From Gammaproteobacteria bacterium (lineage in GTDB: Bacteria > Pseudomonadota > Gammaproteobacteria > Xanthomonadales > Rhodanobacteraceae): DNA of 48,670 nt. Positions 35,258 through 43,808 of this stretch are shown here, piece after piece. The translations under genes were made by a program, and so were the position numbers. The notes under the pieces were generated by a model that was given only the letters and a program-made list of their open reading frames with translations, was not told where the DNA came from and did not search any database. The DNA lies in assembly GCA_021324095.1 (NCBI GenBank), contig JAJPJT010000003.1, forward strand, positions 1 through 48,670, read 5' to 3'. Numbering within the stretch: the stretch's first letter is position 1; each line of letters starts with the position of its first letter.

Positions 35258-35341
35258 TCCCGGCGACCCTCCGCAAAGGGCGCATTGGCGGCAGAGAGCC
35301 GCCGGGGATACCATGGCGGCGCGCAACTTCCGGGGGCACTC

Positions 35342-35944
35342 ATGCGACATGCCTTCGGATGGCTGGTGGTCGCGGTCCTGCTGTGGGGCGGCTGGTCCTG
35401 GTGGAACAATAGGCCGGTCGCCCGCGCAGCGGGCGTACTCGCGCCGAATGATCCGCTGCAAACCGGCTTCGACACGCCGCCGGCTGTCATCCCCTTCAAG
35501 GATGCCGTGCTTCACCCTCTCGCGAATTTCTCGCTGACCGCTCGCGTGCTGTCACGCGATGATTATCACCTGGACGCCGAGTCCGACCTTTCGCCCACCG
35601 ATCTCGCGCTCGGTTGGGGTCGCATGTCAGACAGCGCCATATTGCGCGACATCCAGATCAGCCAGAGCGGGCGTTTTTATCGCTGGCAGGTACGGTCGTT
35701 TCCGATCCCGCGCCGGGAGATCGAAACCCACAGCGCGAACATGCACATGATCCCGGCCGATGGCGTGGTCGCACACACACTGAAAAGCGTGCGCGCCGGC
35801 GACGTGATCACGCTCGACGGCTACCTGGTCGAGGCGGACAAGGCCAATGGCTGGAAATGGCGAAGTTCGCTGACGCGCGACGACACGGGACCGGGGGCCT
35901 GCGAGCTGGTATACGTGCGGGATCTGGAGATCGGACCCCGCTGA
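35342..35944 (+). CDS. Membrane-anchored protein of unknown function
   Basis: A 200-residue protein with one N-terminal hydrophobic helix (FGWLVVAVLLWGGWSWW) that is either an uncleaved anchor or a signal peptide, so the rest lies outside the cytoplasm. Visible blocks include FSLTARVLSRDDYHLDAESDL, LALGWGRMSDS, HSANMHMIPAD and DVITLDGYLVEA. I do not know a named family; it reads like a conserved hypothetical found beside rubrerythrin or rhomboid genes in xanthomonads. There is no cysteine pair or catalytic motif. GGGGGCACTC precedes ATG 35342. Its 3' end faces the rhomboid gene across 45 bp. Confidence 0.75.
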   Translation: MRHAFGWLVVAVLLWGGWSWWNNRPVARAAGVLAPNDPLQTGFDTPPAVIPFKDAVLHPLANFSLTARVLSRDDYHLDAESDLSPTDLALGWGRMSDSAILRDIQISQSGRFYRWQVRSFPIPRREIETHSANMHMIPADGVVAHTLKSVRAGDVITLDGYLVEADKANGWKWRSSLTRDDTGPGACELVYVRDLEIGPR

Positions 35945-35989
35945 CCATTGCGCCGTGCGCGCGACAGTCGGCAGTTACGCACCTTTCGA

Positions 35990-36652
35990 TCAACGCGTCA
36001 GGATGCGTTTGGGCTTGATCGGCAACTTGCCGCGCCAGTACTGCAGCAGGAAGAATCCCCCCACCGCGCCGCCGAGGTGCGCGAAGTGCGCGACGCCGGA
36101 TTCGTAGCCGCTGACGCCGAAGAACAGCTCGAGCAGGATGTAACCGATCACGAAGACCCATGCCGGCATCGGGATCGGCAGGAAGATCAGGAACATCTTC
36201 ATGTGCGGGTACATCACGCCGAACGCGACCAGCAGGCCGAAGATCGCTCCCGAGGCTCCAATCGTCGGGTAGAACCCGTGGGTGAAATATTGTGCGACCA
36301 GGAGGTGCGCGGCCGCAGCCGTGATCGCGCAGAAGAAGTAATAGAACGTGTAGTGCCTTGCGCCCAGCAGGTGCTCGACCGGACCGCCGAACATCCACAG
36401 CGCGAACATGTTGAAGAAGATGTGTCCCCAGCCGCCGTGCAGGAAGGCGTAGGTGATGATCTGCCAAAAGTGGAACGCCGCGATCAGCGGCGTGCCGTGC
36501 GCGGTGTAGCCGGCAAAGTGTGCCGGCCCGACCGGCCAGAGCGCCCCATACACGATCAGCAAGGGCTGCAACGAAGGAATCTGCTCCAGCAGGAAAATCA
36601 CCACGTTTGCGATCAGCAGCGCGCGGGTGACGGGAGGCAGGTCGTAAAGCAT
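35990..36652 (-). CDS. Rhomboid-family intramembrane serine protease
   Basis: A 220-residue inner-membrane protein with six hydrophobic helices. Rhomboid signatures are intact: the WQIITYAFLHGGWGHIFFNMFAL loop region (segment starts WQIITYAF), the nucleophile in TIGASGAIFGLL (GxSG) and the partner histidine in GVAHFAHLGGAVGG. Proteases of this fold cut transmembrane substrates; the substrate is unknown. I start at ATG 36652; a TTG 33 nt further upstream is possible since neither has a strong ribosome site. It is followed (downstream) by the convergent unknown gene and preceded by a GNAT gene 57 bp away. Confidence 0.93.
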   Translation of the reverse strand: MLYDLPPVTRALLIANVVIFLLEQIPSLQPLLIVYGALWPVGPAHFAGYTAHGTPLIAAFHFWQIITYAFLHGGWGHIFFNMFALWMFGGPVEHLLGARHYTFYYFFCAITAAAAHLLVAQYFTHGFYPTIGASGAIFGLLVAFGVMYPHMKMFLIFLPIPMPAWVFVIGYILLELFFGVSGYESGVAHFAHLGGAVGGFFLLQYWRGKLPIKPKRILTR

Positions 36653-36709
36653 GGACGTCTTGTTGAAAGGCCGGCGGACCGTCAAGGTTAACGGCGCACG
36701 CGCGCGGCG

Positions 36710-37159
36710 TCAGGTCGCATCGCGCGACGGCAACTGCTTGAGGAACACCGCTTGGCGCTTGTTCTCGACATAGCCTTCACGCAAATAAAACTGGTGCGCG
36801 CGTTCGCGAACCACGCTCGAGCGAACGCGAATCGTGGTGAACGCCTGCTGCCGTGCCCACGCCTCGACGGCCGCGAGCAGCGCCTTGCCCACGCCCGCAC
36901 CGCGTGCCGTCTCGGCCACCACCAGCGCGGCCAAGTCGATGAAAGGATCCGTAATGACGCTGCGCTCGGGACGCGCGTGCGCGAATCCGCATACCCCACC
37001 TTGAGCATCGACCGCGACCAGCACCGCGCCGGCGTGATGTGCCGAGATCTCACCCAGGCGTCGCCCGATCGCAAGCGTGTCGGCGGGATAGCCGAGTTCT
37101 CCCGACAGCCGGGCCAGTGCCTCGGCATCGGTTCGCGCAGCGGCACGAATAGTCGTCAT
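36710..37159 (-). CDS. GNAT-family N-acetyltransferase
   Basis: A 149-residue acetyltransferase. IRAAARTDAEALARLSGELG opens the fold, and the acetyl-CoA loop appears as ALVVAETARGAGVGKALLAAVEAWA (R/Q-x-x-G-x-G/A as RGAGVG). The C-terminal strand YLREGYVENKRQAVFLKQL is typical. The substrate is unknown. Start ATG 37159 has no strong ribosome-binding site (GAGAAAG lies further upstream). It lies upstream of the rhomboid gene on the same strand, possibly in one transcript. The upstream 182 bp consist largely of palindromic repeats. Confidence 0.92.
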   Translation of the reverse strand: MTTIRAAARTDAEALARLSGELGYPADTLAIGRRLGEISAHHAGAVLVAVDAQGGVCGFAHARPERSVITDPFIDLAALVVAETARGAGVGKALLAAVEAWARQQAFTTIRVRSSVVRERAHQFYLREGYVENKRQAVFLKQLPSRDAT

Positions 37160-37244
37160 TGTGAGAAAGCTCGAAGCGGGAAGCGCGGTGGAACCGTCGC
37201 GAGCGAAGGCAGGTTGCGTGACGCCGGAGCGCAAGCTGCCGACT

Positions 37245-37317
37245 AAATCGGCATGGACTGCCGATTTGAACGCCGCAGGCGGCCTGAAGGGCGAGCCACA
37301 TGGACGTGGCGAGTAGC
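37245..37317. repeat. Dispersed palindromic repeat block
   Basis: Two elements fill this gap. A 9-bp perfect stem (37245-37253/37259-37267) has a GTCCA loop when read on the minus strand. The next 39 bp (37279-37317) are an inverted copy of 13446-13484, with 37 of 39 bases identical. Both belong to the TCCA-apex hairpin set. The block lies between the M20 peptidase 3' end and the GNAT start. Confidence 0.75.
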
Positions 37318-37341
37318 GCAGCAGGTTATCCCCGCGCTTCG

Positions 37342-38787
37342 TCAGGTCAATCCCTGTTCGCTTGCCCTTGCATGCGCCGCGACCACGCTCGCCACGACCT
37401 GCGAAACCCGCTTGCCGGTCGGAATGTGCAGGAACTCGTTGGGACCGTGCGCGTTGGAGTGCGGCCCCAGCACGCCGGTAATGAGGAACTGCGCCTTCGG
37501 AAATTTCTGGCCCAGCATGCCCATGAACGGAATGCTGCCGCCCTCGCCCATGTACGCGGCGGGCGCACCGAACGCATCGTGCGACGCCCGGTCCACGGCA
37601 TTGCTCAGCCAGTCGGAAAGTTGCGGCGCATTCCAGCCACTGCCGTCCTTCTCCAGTTTGAAGGTGACCTTGGCGCCATTCGGCGGATCGGCCTCCAGCA
37701 GGCGCTTCACGAACTCGCCCGCCCTGTTGCCGTTCGCCGTCGGCGGCACCCGCAGGCTCAACTTCAGCGCTGTGGACGGACGCAACACGTTGCCTGCACT
37801 TTCCAGCGGCGGCAGTCCGTCGGCGCCGGTAACTGCGAGTTGCGGACGCCAGGTGCGGTTGAGGATCAGCTCGACCTTGTCATCGCTGACCGGCCGCATG
37901 CCGTTGACCCAGGGAAATTTGTCGAACACGTCATCGCCGAGGATCGACGCGCACTGTTTCGCCTGTTCGACGCGCTCGGCCGGAACCTCCACATACAGTT
38001 CCTCCGGCACAATCGTGCCGGTCGCCGGATCCTCCAGTCGCGACAGCAATTGGCGCACGATCCGGAAACTGTCCGGCACCACGCCCGAGGCGTCCCCCGA
38101 ATGCACGCCCTCGGTCAGCACCTCGACCTTGAGTTCGCCGCCGGTCATGCCGCGCAGTGAAGTGGTCAGCCACAACTGGTCGTAATTGGCACAACCGGAA
38201 TCGAGACAGACCACCAGCGACGGTTGGCCAATGCGCGGCGCGAGATGATCGACGTAATGCGGCAAATCGTAGCTGCCCGATTCCTCGCAGGCTTCGATCA
38301 TCACCACGCAGCGCGCGTGCGGCACGCCCTGGTCGTGCAGTGCAAGCAAGGCCGAAAGTGAGCCGAAGATCGCGTAGCCGTCATCCGCACCGCCACGTCC
38401 GTACAGGCGATCACCTTTGAGCACCGGTGTCCACGGGCCAAGACCTTCGCTCCAGCCGGTCATCTCCGGTTGCTTGTCGAGATGGCCGTACAACAACACG
38501 CAGTCATCGGCGCGGGCCGCGTTGCCGAATGACGGAACGTCGATGAAGATCAGCGGCGTGCGGCTGGGGAGGCGCACCACTTCCAGCGTCCCACCCGGCA
38601 GCGATTCGAGCTTGGCGCGCGCCCACTCCTCCAGCAGGTCCACCGCCGCATCCATGTAGCCATGCGCGGCCCAGTCCTTGTCGAACATCGGCGACTTGTT
38701 GGGAATCCTGATGTATTCGGTGATCCGGGGGACCACCTCGTCATCCCAGAGTTTGCCGATGAAGGCGCTGGCCTTGCTGGCATCCAT
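37342..38787 (-). CDS. M20-family metallopeptidase (dipeptidase-like)
   Basis: A 481-residue cytosolic dizinc peptidase. Metal ligands are recognisable: the first His in LLYGHLDKQPEM, the bridging Asp in GRGGADDGYAIF, the catalytic Glu pair in MIEACEESGS, Asp in VVCLDSGCANYD and the last His in GVLGPHSNAHGPNEF. The dimerisation insert (SLRGMTGGELKVEVLTEGVH) is of the carnosinase/CNDP type. It probably hydrolyses dipeptides. AGGAGGATGTCC precedes ATG 38787; a second in-frame ATG lies two codons earlier. No amino-acid transporter is nearby to narrow the substrate. Confidence 0.94.
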   Translation of the reverse strand: MDASKASAFIGKLWDDEVVPRITEYIRIPNKSPMFDKDWAAHGYMDAAVDLLEEWARAKLESLPGGTLEVVRLPSRTPLIFIDVPSFGNAARADDCVLLYGHLDKQPEMTGWSEGLGPWTPVLKGDRLYGRGGADDGYAIFGSLSALLALHDQGVPHARCVVMIEACEESGSYDLPHYVDHLAPRIGQPSLVVCLDSGCANYDQLWLTTSLRGMTGGELKVEVLTEGVHSGDASGVVPDSFRIVRQLLSRLEDPATGTIVPEELYVEVPAERVEQAKQCASILGDDVFDKFPWVNGMRPVSDDKVELILNRTWRPQLAVTGADGLPPLESAGNVLRPSTALKLSLRVPPTANGNRAGEFVKRLLEADPPNGAKVTFKLEKDGSGWNAPQLSDWLSNAVDRASHDAFGAPAAYMGEGGSIPFMGMLGQKFPKAQFLITGVLGPHSNAHGPNEFLHIPTGKRVSQVVASVVAAHARASEQGLT

Positions 38788-38988
38788 GGACATCCTCCTG
38801 CATTGGTCAGTGCGCCAGTGTATCAGTCGCGGAAGGGCAGCTACGCAGTCGGATGATTCCGACAGCGCCACCAGAACTTGCCGACACGCCTGCACAACGC
38901 GAGCCGACTGCGTCGCCGCGAGCCGATCCGCATGCTGTTCCCACGCGCCGCACATGGCGGCGCGATCCATCCACGAGGGAGAATCTGC

Positions 38989-39327
38989 ATGTTCAAGAAC
39001 ACGATTTGTGCGCTCGCGCTCTGCTTCGCCATGGCGCTGCCGGCAATCGCCGCGACGCCGGTCAATGTCAACAAGGCCGACGCCCAAACCATCGCCACTT
39101 CGCTCGACGGCATCGGCCTCAGCAAGGCCAAGGCCATCGTCGCGTACCGGGATGCCCACGGCCCGTTCAAGAGCGTGGACGATCTGGGCCACGTCAAGGG
39201 CATTGGTGCGAAGACCCTGGCGCGCAACCGTGACGCGATCCGCCTCGACGGCAATGTGCCCGCGCCGGCGAAAGCGGATGGCGGCGCCGCGAAAACCAAG
39301 CGCGCGAAACGCCCGGGCAAGCAGTAA
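38989..39327 (+). CDS. Secreted helix-hairpin-helix protein, ComEA-like
   Basis: A 112-residue protein with a signal peptide (MFKNTICALALCFAMALPAIAA) and a tandem helix-hairpin-helix domain: VNVNKADAQTIATSLDGIGL, KAKAIVAYRDAHGPF, and SVDDLGHVKGIGAKTLARN. A lysine/alanine-rich tail follows. ComEA proteins bind DNA in the periplasm during natural transformation; short versions like this are widespread and sometimes merely annotated helix-hairpin-helix proteins. GAGGGAGAATCTGC precedes ATG 38989. No other competence gene is in the window, so a role in DNA uptake is inferred only. Confidence 0.9.
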   Translation: MFKNTICALALCFAMALPAIAATPVNVNKADAQTIATSLDGIGLSKAKAIVAYRDAHGPFKSVDDLGHVKGIGAKTLARNRDAIRLDGNVPAPAKADGGAAKTKRAKRPGKQ

Positions 39328-39347
39328 CGGCGCTCGCCGCACCCAAC

Positions 39348-39381
39348 CTCCTCCGGCTGTCCAATGTATTTGGCAGCCGGA
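39348..39381. terminator. Possible terminator hairpin after the ComEA-like gene
   Basis: Perfect 10-bp stem 39348-39357/39372-39381 with a 14-nt loop, beginning 20 bp after the stop. No T-run follows, so it may be a weak or Rho-assisted terminator or a degraded repeat. Confidence 0.4.
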
Positions 39382-39473
39382 GGACGGTACATCATAAAGA
39401 AGCGCCGCCGCCGCGATCGCCGCAGCGCGCCACACGCATTACACTCGCGCGCTGCCCGTGCACGAGTCCGACC

Positions 39474-39935
39474 GTGATCCTGCCACGCTATCGCATCGCT
39501 GCATCCACCATTCCCGGTGCGGGCAAGGGATTGTTCCTGGACGAACCGCTGCAACGCGGGCGAATCGCCATCGCACCGGATGCGATCGACCGGACATGGA
39601 CGTTCATGGAGATCCTGTCCGACCCGGAACGCATGGCGCAACTGCATACGTCAGTGCGCTGGTTCGAGGACCGCTACACCCTGTCGCCCGAATGGCCGGA
39701 CGAATGCTACGTCAACCACAGCTTCGAGCCGACCGGGCTTTGGCTGCTGGGGTTCATTTTCGCGGCACGCGATCTCGGCGCAGGCGAAGAATTGACCGTC
39801 GATTATCGCCACCTGCTCGCGCCTGGGCAGGAAGAAGTTTTTCGCGATGCCCGTACGGGAGGGTCCATCGTCGGCTACGCGTGGAACGAAAGTCTGCGCA
39901 TCGGCGTCGATACCCTGCGCAAGCTGCTCGACTGA
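39474..39935 (+). CDS. SET-domain protein
   Basis: A 153-residue protein with the SET fold: a GKGLFLDEPLQRG strand pair, YVNHSFEPTGLW (the N-H-S pseudoknot motif) and AGEELTVDYRHLL (E-L-T-x-D-Y). These are the cofactor and active-site blocks of SET lysine methyltransferases. The post-SET cysteine cluster is absent, as in many bacterial members. The target is unknown. The start is a GTG at 39474 with no strong ribosome site; the HutD-like gene starts 3 nt after its stop, so the two are likely co-transcribed. Confidence 0.85.
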   Translation: MILPRYRIAASTIPGAGKGLFLDEPLQRGRIAIAPDAIDRTWTFMEILSDPERMAQLHTSVRWFEDRYTLSPEWPDECYVNHSFEPTGLWLLGFIFAARDLGAGEELTVDYRHLLAPGQEEVFRDARTGGSIVGYAWNESLRIGVDTLRKLLD

Positions 39936-39938
39936 ATC

Positions 39939-40538
39939 GTGACCGCGGATCGCCATCATCGCAAAGTGCCTCGATTGAAGGTGATCCCGCGCGCGGTCCA
40001 GCGTGACGAGGCCTGGGCCAACGGCGCAGGCAGCACCACGGTGCTCCTGCGCGAGCCTGACGAAGCCAACTGGCGCATCCGGGTCAGTGTCGCTCGCGTC
40101 GAACGGGAAGGACCGTTTTCCGATTTGCCCGAAACGCGCCGCGTACTGGTTCCGCTCGACGCGCCAATGACACTGCGATTCCCGGATGGCCACGAGTTGC
40201 ACGGCGCGCGCTTTGGCACGCTGCATTTCGATGGATCGCCTGCCCCGGTCGGCCTGCTGCCGGACGGCTCGACCCGCGACTTCAACCTGATGCTGCGAGG
40301 CGGCGCGTGCGGCGAAGTCCTCGCGCGCACGCTGGTGGATTCAATGGTGCTGCCGGCGGAGCCCGGCGTGCGCTGGCTGGCATATCTGGACTCCGGGCGC
40401 GCCCTGTTGCGCGTCGGTGCCGGGGAAGAGGCCGAATTGAACCCGCGCGACGCGGCGCTGGTCACACCGCACGGCGCCACCGCGCGAGCCCTGATCGAGG
40501 GTGCAGGCGAAATCGTGCTCGTCAAGTTGTACGCTTGA
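39939..40538 (+). CDS. HutD/Ves-family protein
   Basis: A 199-residue cupin-like protein. The family opening EAWANGAGSTTVLLREP, then RIRVSVARVEREGPFSDLPE (segment begins RIRVSVAR), RRVLVPLDAPMTL and the late DFNLMLRGGACG match HutD/Ves. HutD members accompany histidine-utilisation genes and may buffer histidine breakdown; no other hut gene is visible. The start is the GTG at 39939, 3 nt after the SET gene. A response-regulator gene follows after 29 nt, so this gene may lie in its transcript. Confidence 0.87.
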   Translation: MTADRHHRKVPRLKVIPRAVQRDEAWANGAGSTTVLLREPDEANWRIRVSVARVEREGPFSDLPETRRVLVPLDAPMTLRFPDGHELHGARFGTLHFDGSPAPVGLLPDGSTRDFNLMLRGGACGEVLARTLVDSMVLPAEPGVRWLAYLDSGRALLRVGAGEEAELNPRDAALVTPHGATARALIEGAGEIVLVKLYA

Positions 40539-40567
40539 CGCCAATCCAGACCCAGCGAGGCCCTGCC

Positions 40568-41242
40568 ATGCGAATACTGGTAGTCGAAGACGATGCCGCG
40601 ATCTCGGATGCCGTGTGCGCCTCGCTGGAGCGGGCGGGTCATGCCGTGGACCACCTCGCCAACGGCAAGGCCGCGATCGCGGCCTTGCAGGAGCACGCGT
40701 TCGCGCTGGTCGTGCTGGATCTCGGGTTACCGGGAGAGGACGGCAGCGAAGTGCTGCGCCGGCTGCGCGCGGCGCACGACACCATCCCGGTCCTGATCAT
40801 TACCGCGCGCGAAGAACTGGACCTGCGGGTACGCACCCTCGATCTCGGTGCCGACGATTACCTGGTCAAACCCTTCAGCCTCGCCGAATTCGACGCGCGG
40901 GTGCGCGCGCTGCTGCGGCGCCAGAGCAACAGCGGCGTGCCGACCCTGCAGCTCGGAAAGCTTTCTATCGATCTGGCCGGGCGCCGTGTAATGCTCGGCG
41001 ATGAGCCCCTGGACCTCACCGCCCGCGAATTTGCGTTGCTGGAAGTGCTGGCGTCGCATCACAACCGTGTCACCTCGCGCGAACATGTGATCGAGGCACT
41101 GTGCACCTGGAACGACGCGCTCACCGACAACGGCCTCGATATCGCCGTGCACCGCCTGCGCCGCAAACTGGCCGACAGCGGTGTCAATCTGCGCACGGTG
41201 CGTGGCCTCGGCTATCTGCTCGAGACCAACGATGGTCCGTAA
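40568..41242 (+). CDS. OmpR-family response regulator
   Basis: A 224-residue regulator: a receiver domain with acidic pocket VVEDD, phosphoacceptor D51 (ALVVLDLGLPGEDG), Thr in IITARE and Lys in DDYLVKPFSLAEF. It is followed by a winged-helix domain (LTAREFALLEVLASHHNRV, IAVHRLRRKL, VRGLGYLLE). The relation is to the QseB/TctD group. It overlaps the sensor kinase gene by 11 nt, so the pair is co-translated. The target genes are not evident; neither the SET/HutD genes nor the Rieske gene shows an obvious binding site. Confidence 0.96.
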   Translation: MRILVVEDDAAISDAVCASLERAGHAVDHLANGKAAIAALQEHAFALVVLDLGLPGEDGSEVLRRLRAAHDTIPVLIITAREELDLRVRTLDLGADDYLVKPFSLAEFDARVRALLRRQSNSGVPTLQLGKLSIDLAGRRVMLGDEPLDLTAREFALLEVLASHHNRVTSREHVIEALCTWNDALTDNGLDIAVHRLRRKLADSGVNLRTVRGLGYLLETNDGP

Positions 41243-42620
41243 CCCCAGTCTGCGCCGGCGCCTGTTGCTGTTTGTGTCTTTGCCGCTGCTGGCGGTGCTG
41301 GTGTGCGGCGGCATCATCAACTACGTGATCGGCCTGCACTACGCCAACAAGGTCTACGATCGTTGGCTGCTGGACAGCGCGGAAGCCATCGGCGACCTCG
41401 TCAACAGCGATGCCGGCCGCAACGAGCTGAGCGAGCAGGCCCGTATCCTGTTGCAATTTTCGGTCAAGGAGCGCAACGAATTCGCCGTCCGCAGCATGCG
41501 TTACGGTGTGCTGGCCGGCGACCAGGATCTCCCCCAGCCCTCCCCGAAATCGGGCCATTCCGCGCCGGTGTTTACCGATTTCCGGGACCAGGCGCAGCCG
41601 ATGCGCATGGCATCGGTTTTCATCACCAACAAGTCTGATCCCGGCGACATGCTGGTCATTTCCACGGCGGAGACGATCAACAAGCGGCGCGCCCTCGCGC
41701 GCGAATTGCTGATCTCCACGGTGCCAATCGAGCTCCTGCTGATCGTCGTCGCGATGGCGCTGGTGTGGTTTGGCATCAATCGGGGATTGAGCGTGCTCGA
41801 CCCGCTCGCGCACGAAATCAGGATGCGCGAAGCCGGCGATCTCTCGCCGCTGCGCACCATCGATGCGCCACTGGAAGTCCAGCCGCTGGTCGCGACCATT
41901 GACGCGCTGCTCGGGCGTCTCGACCGCATGCTGCGCCAGCAACAACGTTTCATCGCCGACGCCGCCCACCAACTGCGCACGCCATTGGCCGGACTGCGCC
42001 TGCAGGCCGAGCGCGCTCTGGCCGATCCTCGGCCCGACACGGTGCGCGAAGCGCTCGCCCACGTCGAAAGGCTCTCCGCCGGCACCGCGCGCGCAGCCGG
42101 ACAATTGCTGGCTCTTGCGCGCGCGCAGGCCCCGGATGAATCGTTGGGCGCAGCCGTTCCCCTCGATCTCGCCGAGCTGGTGCGCACGGAAGTCGCCGCA
42201 CGCGTGCCGGACGCGATCGCGAAGGGCATCGACCTTGGCTACCACGGCCCCGAACACGGCATCAGCGTGATCGGCGACGCCGTGCTGCTGCGGGAGCTGC
42301 TCGGCAATCTCATCGACAATGCGTCGCGCTACGGCAACCGTGGTGGCGCCGTGATCACGGTCGCAGTCCAGCCCAGCGAGGAATCAGGTTGCGTGCTCAG
42401 CGTCCAGGACAATGGTCCCGGCGTCGCGCAGGAGCTGGTCCCGCGCCTTGGCGAGCGTTTCTTCCGCGCCATGGGCAACGGCCATGAAGGCACCGGCCTC
42501 GGGCTCGCCATCGTGCGCGAAATCGCCGAGCGTCATGGCGCCGAACTGTCGATCTCGAATCATCACGATCCGCATGGCCTGCGTGTGGAAATCAGGTTCC
42601 CGGCAGTCGCGACCGCCTGA
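41232..42620 (+). CDS. Two-component sensor histidine kinase (TctE/QseC-like)
   Basis: A 462-residue inner-membrane kinase. TM1 is LLLFVSLPLLAVLVCGGIIN (about residues 11-30) and TM2 is near residues 165-190 (LLIVVAMALVWFGI), enclosing a periplasmic sensor of the 2CSK-N type (about 130 residues). The HAMP-like linker is followed by the H-box FIADAAHQLRTPLAGL, N-box LGNLIDNASRYG, G1 VQDNGPGV and G2 GTGLGLAIV; all are intact. The N-terminal domain type is often found in tricarboxylate- or metal-responsive kinases, but the ligand is unknown. Start ATG 41232 lies within the regulator gene end. Confidence 0.95.
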   Translation: MVRNPSLRRRLLLFVSLPLLAVLVCGGIINYVIGLHYANKVYDRWLLDSAEAIGDLVNSDAGRNELSEQARILLQFSVKERNEFAVRSMRYGVLAGDQDLPQPSPKSGHSAPVFTDFRDQAQPMRMASVFITNKSDPGDMLVISTAETINKRRALARELLISTVPIELLLIVVAMALVWFGINRGLSVLDPLAHEIRMREAGDLSPLRTIDAPLEVQPLVATIDALLGRLDRMLRQQQRFIADAAHQLRTPLAGLRLQAERALADPRPDTVREALAHVERLSAGTARAAGQLLALARAQAPDESLGAAVPLDLAELVRTEVAARVPDAIAKGIDLGYHGPEHGISVIGDAVLLRELLGNLIDNASRYGNRGGAVITVAVQPSEESGCVLSVQDNGPGVAQELVPRLGERFFRAMGNGHEGTGLGLAIVREIAERHGAELSISNHHDPHGLRVEIRFPAVATA

Positions 42621-42628
42621 TCACGCAA

Positions 42629-42663
42629 GGCCGCAACCGAATCAGTCTTTCTAAATTGCGGCC
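42629..42663. terminator. Hairpin after the histidine kinase gene
   Basis: An 8-bp perfect stem (42629-42636/42656-42663) with a 19-nt A/T-rich loop starts 8 bp after the stop codon. No downstream T-run on the plus strand. It may end the two-component transcript or, from the other side, the Rieske transcript 100 bp away. Confidence 0.35.
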
Positions 42664-42761
42664 GCGGCATGTCTGGCTGTGGAAGGCTGCGCTTCAATCG
42701 CTTCGTGGCGCAGCGCGTGATGCAGATGAGGCGCGGATGCGCAGCGATCAGGCGATCGCAA

Positions 42762-43079
42762 TCAATTCCGGTCATCGCGGGTATAGATCACGCCGTCCTC
42801 CACACGCACGGGAAAGCTCGCGACCGGCTCCGTCGCAGGTGCCTGCGTGACCTCGCCCGTGCGGACGTCGAACTTCGCGCCGTGGCGGGGACACTCGACC
42901 TCGAATCCGCAGATCTCGCCGCCCGTCAGCTCGCCACCGTCATGCGTACACACGTCCTCGATCGCGTAGAGGTTGCCCTCAAGGTTGTACACGGCGATCG
43001 CGGTGTCGTCGTCCCACACGACCTTGAACTCGCCCGGCAGCAGTTCGTCTTCCGCGCAGACCTTGACCCAGTCGTCCAT
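42762..43079 (-). CDS. Rieske [2Fe-2S] ferredoxin, dioxygenase-ferredoxin type
   Basis: A 105-residue electron carrier. The cluster ligands are in VCTHDGGELTGGEICGFEVECPRHGAKFD (starting at VCTHDGGELTG): Cys-x-His and Cys-x2-His boxes, C-T-H and C-P-R-H. The length agrees with ferredoxins of non-heme iron oxygenases. In xanthomonads such a gene commonly follows the suf cluster, and here it is on the same strand as sufBCDS but 800 bp downstream, beyond an inverted-repeat-bounded element. Start ATG 43079 gives MDDWVKVCAED; a start three codons earlier is also open. Confidence 0.92.
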   Translation of the reverse strand: MDDWVKVCAEDELLPGEFKVVWDDDTAIAVYNLEGNLYAIEDVCTHDGGELTGGEICGFEVECPRHGAKFDVRTGEVTQAPATEPVASFPVRVEDGVIYTRDDRN

Positions 43080-43110
43080 CACCACGACATCCCTTCGCCG
43101 GTGTGGAGGC

Positions 43111-43177
43111 GACATCCTTGTCTTTTTCCGCGCCCCTCCCCAAAAGCGGTTTCGCTCGCGTAGCGAGCGAGCCACTT
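43111..43177 (+). repeat. Extra direct copy of the left end of the 43-kb element
   Basis: These 67 bp align with 43213-43279 with only a few mismatches and end in the same GAGCGAGCCACTT. The start GACATCCTTGTC differs by one base from the inverted ends of the element. The mirror counterpart GACAGGAATGTC at 43847-43858 suggests an outer, degenerate pair of ends around the perfect inner pair. Confidence 0.75.
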
Positions 43178-43212
43178 AACTGCGAGCGCAACATCACGCA
43201 GCCATAACGGAT

Positions 43213-43808
43213 GACATCCATGTCTTTTTCCGCGCCCCTCCCAAAAGGCGGTTTCGCTCGCTGCGCGAGCGAGCCACTTTTGTTTCGGCAAAAGTGGCCA
43301 AAACCATTGCGCCTGGCACGGCGGTCTCGCCGACATCGTGTCGGCTCGACTTCCCTCGGTGCTCGCCGATCGCGCGCCGGCGCGAACTCGGCCGTCCATG
43401 GCCTCGACCATGCGCGCCTTGCTCGCGCGATCGGCTGCGCGCCTCGGCGCTGTGCAAAGGCGCCCTGAAAAGCTCTGCCCAGTGACGGCCATCCTGGCCT
43501 CGTTCGAAGCGAGATCAAGCAATCTTCTCTGTGGCCACAGCGCGCAGGATGCGCGCAGATGGGGCCCCTGCGCCGCGGTGAGACGCGAACGATCAGGCCC
43601 GCAGGGTGAGCGCAAGGGATTGCGCTCACTTGGCCCTCGTGCCATGGACGGCGCGTGGGCCAAGCCCGTCCGCGTCGAACGAACTTTTCGGCCAAGGAAG
43701 GTCGAAAAGCGCGGCGCCGGGGTCGCCTTCTCTTTGGCTACTTTCTCTTGGCGACGCAAGAGAAAGTAGCCCGCGCCGTGGGACGGCGCGGAAAAAGACA
43801 TGGATGTC
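43213..43808. mobile_element. 596-bp non-coding element with 24-bp perfect inverted ends
   Basis: The first 24 bp (43213-43236) and last 24 bp (43785-43808) are exact inverse complements. The inside holds successive hairpins: a 10-bp stem at 43273-43282/43289-43298, another 10-bp stem at 43606-43615/43620-43629, an 8-bp stem at 43629-43636/43657-43664 and a 14-bp stem at 43736-43749/43758-43771. No open frame inside resembles a protein. A target-site duplication was not found. It behaves like a MITE or a composite of REP-type units, lying between the GNAT and Rieske genes; short relatives occur at 13.4 and 37.3 kb. Confidence 0.65.

Noticed and set aside
43213..43808. Target-site duplication around the inverted-repeat element
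   Set aside because: The bases outside the two ends do not match, so no duplication can be claimed from this copy alone.
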